Part shown: positions 58,950 through 64,000 of the stretch, one piece after another
Numbering within the stretch: the stretch's first letter is position 1
Layout: each line of letters begins with the position of its first letter
Origin: Petunia secreta
Lineage: Eukaryota > Streptophyta > Magnoliopsida > Solanales > Solanaceae
NCBI GenBank assembly: GCA_029990175.1
Contig: JARKIP010000458.1
Span: forward strand, 248,001-312,000
Length of the DNA stretch: 64,000 nucleotides
Direction of reading: 5' to 3'
Notes under the pieces: generated by a model
Database searches by the model: none
What the model was told of the DNA's origin: nothing
What the model saw: the letters and a program-made list of their open reading frames with translations, nothing else
Translations under genes and position numbers: made by a program

Positions 58950-59299
58950 AATTTATTCCTCTTTTGTAGCTTGGCAAGTAGTGTTGGGTTTGATAGATAC
59001 CCATTTAAGGTCACAGAGTGCTTGTTGACATTGAGCCGTCCATTCAGAAAATTTATTCTAATCAATACGTTGAAAAACTGATGGCAATGCTATGAGAAAT
59101 GTGAGATGAACCTTCTTAATGTAGCTTTGTAGCCATTCAGCCTTTTCACCTCTGCCTCGAACTTCAGTACTTTCGGTATTGCTTAATAAATTTTATCTTG
59201 TCAGGATTGGCCTTGTGGTTTTAGACGATGGACCCATGGAACATGCCCCAAGACACCTCGAAAGCACACTTTTGGGGATTAAGTTTCATGCCAAACTTA

Positions 59300-59827
59300 T
59301 CCAATATATTGAATGCTATCTCCAAATGCTTAATATGGTTCTTTGTGAACTCTCACTTCATCAGTACATCGTCGATGTACAGTTCCATGGTCTTCCCAAT
59401 TTGATCCTTGAATATTAAGTTGACAAGCCGCTGGTATGTGACTCCAACATTCTTCAACCCGAACGGCATCACCCAATAGTAAAAGTCACGTAGTCTGTAA
59501 TGATAGAAGTCTTCTCCTTATCGTCTAGATTTATGAGGATCTAATTACTCCCTGAGTATACATCTAGGAAGCAAAGTGTTTCATGCCCTCCGTAGATTCG
59601 ATGAGATGGTCAATCTTAGGCAGCGGGAAAGAATCTTTCGGGCAGGCATTTTTTAGATCGTCAAAATCAATGCACATCCTCCATCTGCCATTTTTCTTTG
59701 GAACTACCATCAAGTTTGAAAGCCAAGGCTCTTCAGGCTCGATTGCAAAATCTACCACTAAGAATGGTTCTAGTTGTTTTTGGTGACTTTTAATCTTATT
59801 CTTTCCTGCGTGGAAAACAGCGGTCAT
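59300..59827 (-). pseudogene. pol: Tat-type reverse transcriptase remnant
   Basis: 59564-59827 reads EPWLSNLMVVPKKNGRWRMC then IDFDDLKNACPKDSFPLPKI, the fingers region of RT. Further left, the minus-strand frame near 59350-59380 gives ELYIDDVLMK with the catalytic Asp pair, followed by KHLEIAFNILDKFGMKLNP. Stops separate the two parts. Confidence 0.8.
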
Positions 59828-60167
59828 GTAGTATCTCCCCGATAGTTTTTTCTCTTCTTTAATCTCCTTTGGGTACTTGGTGTAGTGTCGATGGACTGTC
59901 CTTACCTTATGTATCCAGGCTCCTCGATAGGCTGCACATCATGACTTGGAAGGAAGTTAGTCTGGACATTCTTTACTCAAATTATTGAAGTTAGTTAGTG
60001 TGTATGGGCTTGGGACAATCTGGCCCAATAAATGCATATCATGGATAGCTTCCCACTTGATTATGTTGACAACGCTTCCTGAATCTACGAGCACTCACTT
60101 CATCCAGGTGTCGCCAATTCTTAAGGTGATGACCAGGGCATCGTGGTGCATAAAACTGAGACAATCC

Positions 60168-61262
60168 TCATTGTCCCAGTTGGACTTCATATTGGTGCAT
60201 AGCCGGGTCAATGGCGATGCTTGGTTCACAAAATATTATGTTGACATGTCCCTTGTCATCCTTAACCTGTAGGTTGGATTCCCTTGTTCTGTCAGTTAAT
60301 AGTTCCCTAAGATGTCCTTCGTTCAAAAGGGGCGGTACTTTGAGCATGAGGGATCTGCAATTGACGGTGTCATGACGGTTCCCTTGGTGAAACTTGCAGT
60401 AGACCAAAGATTCTTTTTCTGAAGCATTTCTCAAGTTCGTGGGCTAGTGCACTCGTTTTCCCAATCTTCCGAGATGATCCTTTACCAAGTCGACAACTTT
60501 TATGCGTCGCCTGAAATTCTTGAACTGCCGTGGTTCCGATTTTCCTTCTTGAGATGTTGTTCCTCGCGTGTTGCTACGTCTGTCTAAGTATCTCACACTA
60601 TCCGAACAAACCTCCTATCTGCTCTTTATTCTGCGATCATCCACTCTTTTTTCACCCGAGAAGCTACCCTTGCGGCTTCTGTTGCTCCTCTCTTCAGCTG
60701 TCTCAGTCATTTTCGACTCGATTATGAGCTTATGACTATATCATTGGTACAACGCACTCCATATTTTTACTTCATTCTCTTGTAAGCTTCTCTGAAGCTT
60801 TTGCATAGCTGCTGAACCTCAAGGATTCAAGCTTTTGGCGAATGCCACAGTCGCTATGCTATCCGACACTGGTGGGAGTGTTATCCGTTACTTTTGGAAC
60901 CTTTCCAGGTACTCATTCAACAACTCTTCCTCATGCTTCTTAATTTTGAAGATGTCTTATTTCCTCTTCTCGTTGTTTCGGGCGCCAGAGTATGCCTTTT
61001 CAAGCATGTCGGCCATCATCAACGAGTTCTGTAGTGATTGCTCTTGCTGAACCTTGAGAAGTTTGTCTAGCGCCTTCTCGAACTTGTCGTTTGTCCTGTT
61101 TGGATTTGACCCGCTGTGGTCACCTTCTTCTTCTTCAAAACCTACTAGCTCCTTGGCTAGGTCTGTGTCACGTTCGATGAGGTCGTTGGGATCCTCTGTC
61201 GCATCGCCTTCCGTCCGAGTAGTGTCTTGCAGGAGGTCGTAGTTGTCTTGTGTCATGATCAA
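60168..61262 (-). pseudogene. gag: Tat-type gag remnant
   Basis: 60957-61262 is an acidic N-terminal piece (DLAKELVGFEEEEGDHSGSN). 60168-60434 is the end, with VYCKFHQGNRHDTVNCRSL, a C..H....H....C motif, followed by GHLRELLTDRTRESN. The capsid part between is in broken frames. Confidence 0.7.
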
Positions 61263-61315
61263 TATGCTTCTTCATAAAAATAAGAAACTTCCTGGGCCCA
61301 CGATATGTGCCAAAT

Positions 61316-61980
61316 TGTTATGCCTAAAACATGCATTCCATGTTAACCAGATAAATTTATATAGAGTCACATGCAATAATGTAAATAACGAAGAATAATT
61401 AAATAAAAACTAGAAGTAGGAGTTGAATTCCTTAAATAAGAGAGGATTCTTGTCGAATCTCGATGATGAATTATACTGATGGAGAGGGGTATTTATAGGC
61501 TTAGGTTTACCCTAGTCCTTATTATAGTAAAATACTAACTATATAGGCTTTTGGCCCATTATATAAGGCGGTTATACGAGGTAAAACCTAACTAGGAGAC
61601 CAATACTTCCAACACACCTAGGTATTTGGTCTTCAGCTCTAGGCTCGTGCCTATAACTGTCGTGGCTTATGGAGAAGGTGTATATCCTTAGCACCCATTG
61701 GCTTGCAGTGCAAGTCTATTCCTCGCTAGCTGGTGTTACAAGCCTAAGCGAGGATGCTGAGCCCTTAAATGATAGTCATTATAATAGCCCACCGACTTTG
61801 GGATTTTACTCTAAAAATATGAGAAGGGAAAGTTAAGGGTCATAAAAGGGTTAGCTTAAGATCCATTTGTTGCGACATTCATTAGCTAAAATCCGAAGAG
61901 GATAAAATCGTGAGGCTAAAACCCTTTGAGATCTCCGAATGGCTTAGGTCAAAATAACTAATACGCTAACTCTAAATGTT
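61316..61980 (-). mobile_element. Probable 5' LTR of the Tat-type element (outer end unknown)
   Basis: Starts TGTTATGCC next to the decayed primer site on the inner side. The outer boundary and target duplication were not found; the range given is an estimate ending before the LINE fragment. Non-coding. Confidence 0.45.
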
Positions 61981-62104
61981 TGATTAATTATTGCTCTAGT
62001 CAGGGTATCCCACAGCACCTGGTCATTTGAAAAAACAAAAATACCTTTTTATTTCACAAAACTCAAAAACCGATAAATGGAGCCATTGTCCTTACTCTAG
62101 CAGT

Positions 62105-62616
62105 GGAATTCCTTTCCCTTGGGCCCAGTACCACCCTACTCTAGCCGTTCGACGAAATTGGTATAATGCACAATGGGAACCTCCGGATTGGGGAGTTCTC
62201 AAGTTCAACATTGATGGGTCCTACATAAATGACACAGGTATGGAGGAGGGAGGGGTAGGTGGGCTCTTCAGAAATCATCCTAGAGACTGAATTTTAGATT
62301 TTCGCAGAAGCTTGCCAAGCCCAAGTTCCATGTATTGTGAATTGATGGCTCTCAAAGAAGGTGTTCCACTTACTAAGTAATATGAGTTGTTGTCATTGAT
62401 AGTTTAAACAAATTCATAGGTATTGATATATAATATAGATAATCCAAACAATTTATACACACAAGTTTTTACACATTGTAGGCGCTTGCACGTGGAGTTA
62501 GGAACGGTCCAGATTAGAAACATACACAGGGAGGCGAACAAGCTGACCAACCACATGGCCAAAATGAGAAGCTCTCATGATCAATCCAAAGTTTCTAAAT
62601 TTTTATCTGCTCGTTG
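62105..62616 (+). pseudogene. LINE RNase H fragment
   Basis: 62145-62290 reads WYNAQWEPPDWGVLKFNIDG then EEGGVGGLFRNHPRD, the start of a LINE RNase H domain with catalytic Asp in NIDGS. 62423-62617 carries the end, RNIHREANKLTNHMAKM. Between them frames are broken. It is much shorter than the copy at 915-2252 and comes from another insertion. No poly(A) tail is seen. Confidence 0.7.
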
Positions 62617-62642
62617 ATGTCTTGTTTTAAATTTCTAGACTA

Positions 62643-63254
62643 TGATATGAGGGGCATTACTGTTGTCCCTTCTAGACATTGAAATTTGTATTAGATAAAA
62701 ATCACCAAGAACTCGAGCAAGACCCCAAAGTGCAACACAAAGACTGCACCACAAGGCAAACTCCCGAGGAGAGATTGCATGGGTCCTCGCCCCAGAAAAT
62801 TGCCTTAGGAAACGAGGGGGAGTGAACTCTAAGCACTGACCTCGGAGAAAAACCTTGTAACCTCGAGCGGATGTCATACCTCGGGAGACGAGGGCCAACC
62901 TCTGTAACCGTCGACCATCGCTCTAGTATTTAATAGAAAGATGGTGGGTCAATCAAGATTAAACACGGAGTAATTACCATAAAGACACTATTATGATATT
63001 TATAACGTCATTTTTTCTCCTAACTATAAATAGGATCCATTTGTAAACGACAGGACACGATCAATACGATATTCAACTTTACTTTCTATTTGTTGTCTCG
63101 TTTATCTTTTAAAATAGTTCTTGCCTCGTTGTTTTCTAAAGTTTTTCACTCAGTTCGAATTCAACTTAGCTCAAACGTCACTTTGATACAAGAAAATTAC
63201 CAGTTAGACCTAATACAAATTCGATTTGTTGTCCTATCATGATTTAGGCCAACA
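62643..63254 (+). repeat. Gypsy 5' LTR
   Basis: Begins TGATATGAGGGGCATTAC and ends near GATTTAGGCCAACA just before a primer site. About 612 bp. The left boundary is chosen from TG and the conserved look of the start; the partner LTR is outside the window, so no comparison is possible. Confidence 0.6.
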
Positions 63255-63258
63255 CAAA

Positions 63259-63279
63259 TTGGCGCCATCTGTGGGGATC
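63259..63279 (+). promoter_or_regulatory. Gypsy primer-binding site
   Basis: TTGGCGCCATCTGTGGGGAT lies a few bases after the LTR end. This is the type common in Tat-group plant gypsy elements and supports plus orientation. Confidence 0.8.
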
Positions 63280-63333
63280 AGGTAATAACGTTTGTTCCGA
63301 AGTCCGTAGTTTCGATCTTCCATCAAAAATAAA

Positions 63334-64000
63334 ATGTCAGATGCTGTCAATAACAACATGACTATTCAAGTGCCAGACCAGACAAGTGCCACCGAGACCA
63401 ACGGTGGAATCCCATTACACCCAACTGGCTCAACACCGCCCGTTAGCCCCATCCCAACTAACACCTCGGCTCAATTAGTTGGGTTGACGCCCCCAAGCGG
63501 GTTAACTCCACCGATTTGTCTGGTACCTCTCGTAGGAGCATTGGCCGCAGAACCAACATCCTCAAATTCTTGCGATCCCTTCCAATAGTTTATGGTAAGA
63601 TCACTACAGCAGATCCGAGAGTAGGCTGCCGCTCAAGCAGCCGCGCAAGCTCAATTTAATGAGCAATTTCAGAGTTCTTTGCAAGCCTTTGCTTGGAACG
63701 GAAGAGTTCACTCTGCCCTCGGTGGTGTTCCCTACATAATGTTTAATGGAGGGAACAACACCACCACTCCTGTTGGAATAAATACAGGAGGACTCCCGAA
63801 TGGAATCTCATCTGGGGTCTTGGGGACTATAGCTCCCACAGCATTCCAAACGAGCATTGCGTCTGACTTCAAAAAGTGGAAGAAGGAATTCGAGGCCAGC
63901 ATGGAGAAACGACTCGAGTACGTACCAGGGGTCCACAAACCCAAACGAGCACTGGACATTGAAACTAAACTATGGTCAGAAATACGCTCTAAACACTTGT
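63334..64000 (+). pseudogene. gag: Gypsy gag, N-terminal part, cut by window edge
   Basis: ATG at 63334, 55 nt after the primer site. The N-terminus is rich in Pro/Thr/Ser (GGIPLHPTGSTPPVSPIP). TAG at 63586-63588 ends the first 84 residues. The frame then continues with FMVRSLQQIRE, a second TAG, and AAAQAAAQAQFNEQFQSSLQ, reaching DFKKWKKEFEASMEKRLEYV near the window end. Two in-frame amber codons make it defective. The capsid domain lies beyond 64000. Confidence 0.65.

Larger units (their letters stand above)
56810..61315 (-). mobile_element. Decayed Tat-type Ty3/gypsy element (gag-pol)
   Basis: Reading from right to left: gag (61262-60168), RT (59827-59300), RNase H (58949-58665), integrase (about 57576-56860). 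Between RNase H and integrase lies about 1 kb of broken frames (57600-58660), some with archaeal-type RNase H-like composition, as Tat elements often have. The primer site (complement of about 61296-61315, TTTGGCACATATCGTGGG) is a decayed relative of the intact site at 63259. Many stops and frameshifts. Confidence 0.8.

Overview
This is plant nuclear DNA, AT-rich and dominated by transposable elements. The mix of elements fits an asterid eudicot, most likely Solanaceae: Stowaway MITEs ending in CTCCCTCCGTCC, long-LTR Tat/Ogre-like elements, a Tekay-like element starting TGACACGACCC, and a SIRE-type copia. That placement comes from recognising repeat families, not from a search. Only one host gene is visible, a five-exon GDSL esterase/lipase at 7679-12768 (+). 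Its catalytic residues are present, but exon 1 carries a frameshift, so it is probably a pseudogene unless this is an assembly error.

Layout. 1-3150: 3' half of a decayed LINE (+), its RNase H frame split exactly by an 837-bp Mutator-like MITE. 3151-7678: non-coding DNA with three Stowaway MITEs, a Helitron-like 3' end and a perfect 78-bp tandem duplication. 7679-12768: GDSL gene, with a 505-bp MITE in intron 2. About 13290-16740: decayed Ty3/gypsy element (+) cut by a hAT-type MITE. 16873-20680: solo LTR with a perfect 5-bp target duplication. About 20690-23131: Athila-like element (5' LTR end, PBS, gag). 23132-47222: non-autonomous Tat/Ogre-like element inserted in the Athila gag. It has gag but no pol, and its 3' untranslated region carries a higher-order tandem repeat. 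Inside it lie a CACTA-type terminus and a SIRE-lineage copia element (27850-36776, minus strand). 47223-48100: flanking DNA. 48101-56462: non-autonomous Tekay-like element (minus). 56468-61315: decayed Tat-type gypsy gag-pol (minus) and part of its 5' LTR. 62105-62616: LINE RNase H scrap. 62643-64000: LTR, PBS and gag start of another gypsy element (+).

Four LTR insertions are closed by perfect 5-bp target duplications: ACATG (solo LTR), ATGTC (Ogre-like), ATGAT (SIRE) and AGACG (Tekay-like). These fix the nesting order: the Athila-like element is older than the Ogre-like one, which is older than the SIRE element. The Tekay-like element is younger than its minus-strand surroundings.

The most unusual signal is in the SIRE element. 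A palindromic 11-mer, GGAMCWGKTCC, occurs 16 times across its LTRs, coding regions and spacers, in all three codon phases. That looks like selection or spread at the nucleic-acid level rather than protein constraint. The same element carries a 655-residue accessory ORF with an SV40-like nuclear localisation signal and a C-terminal coiled coil. I saw no tRNA, rRNA, CRISPR array or bacterial-type operon. All identity and age statements are by eye.
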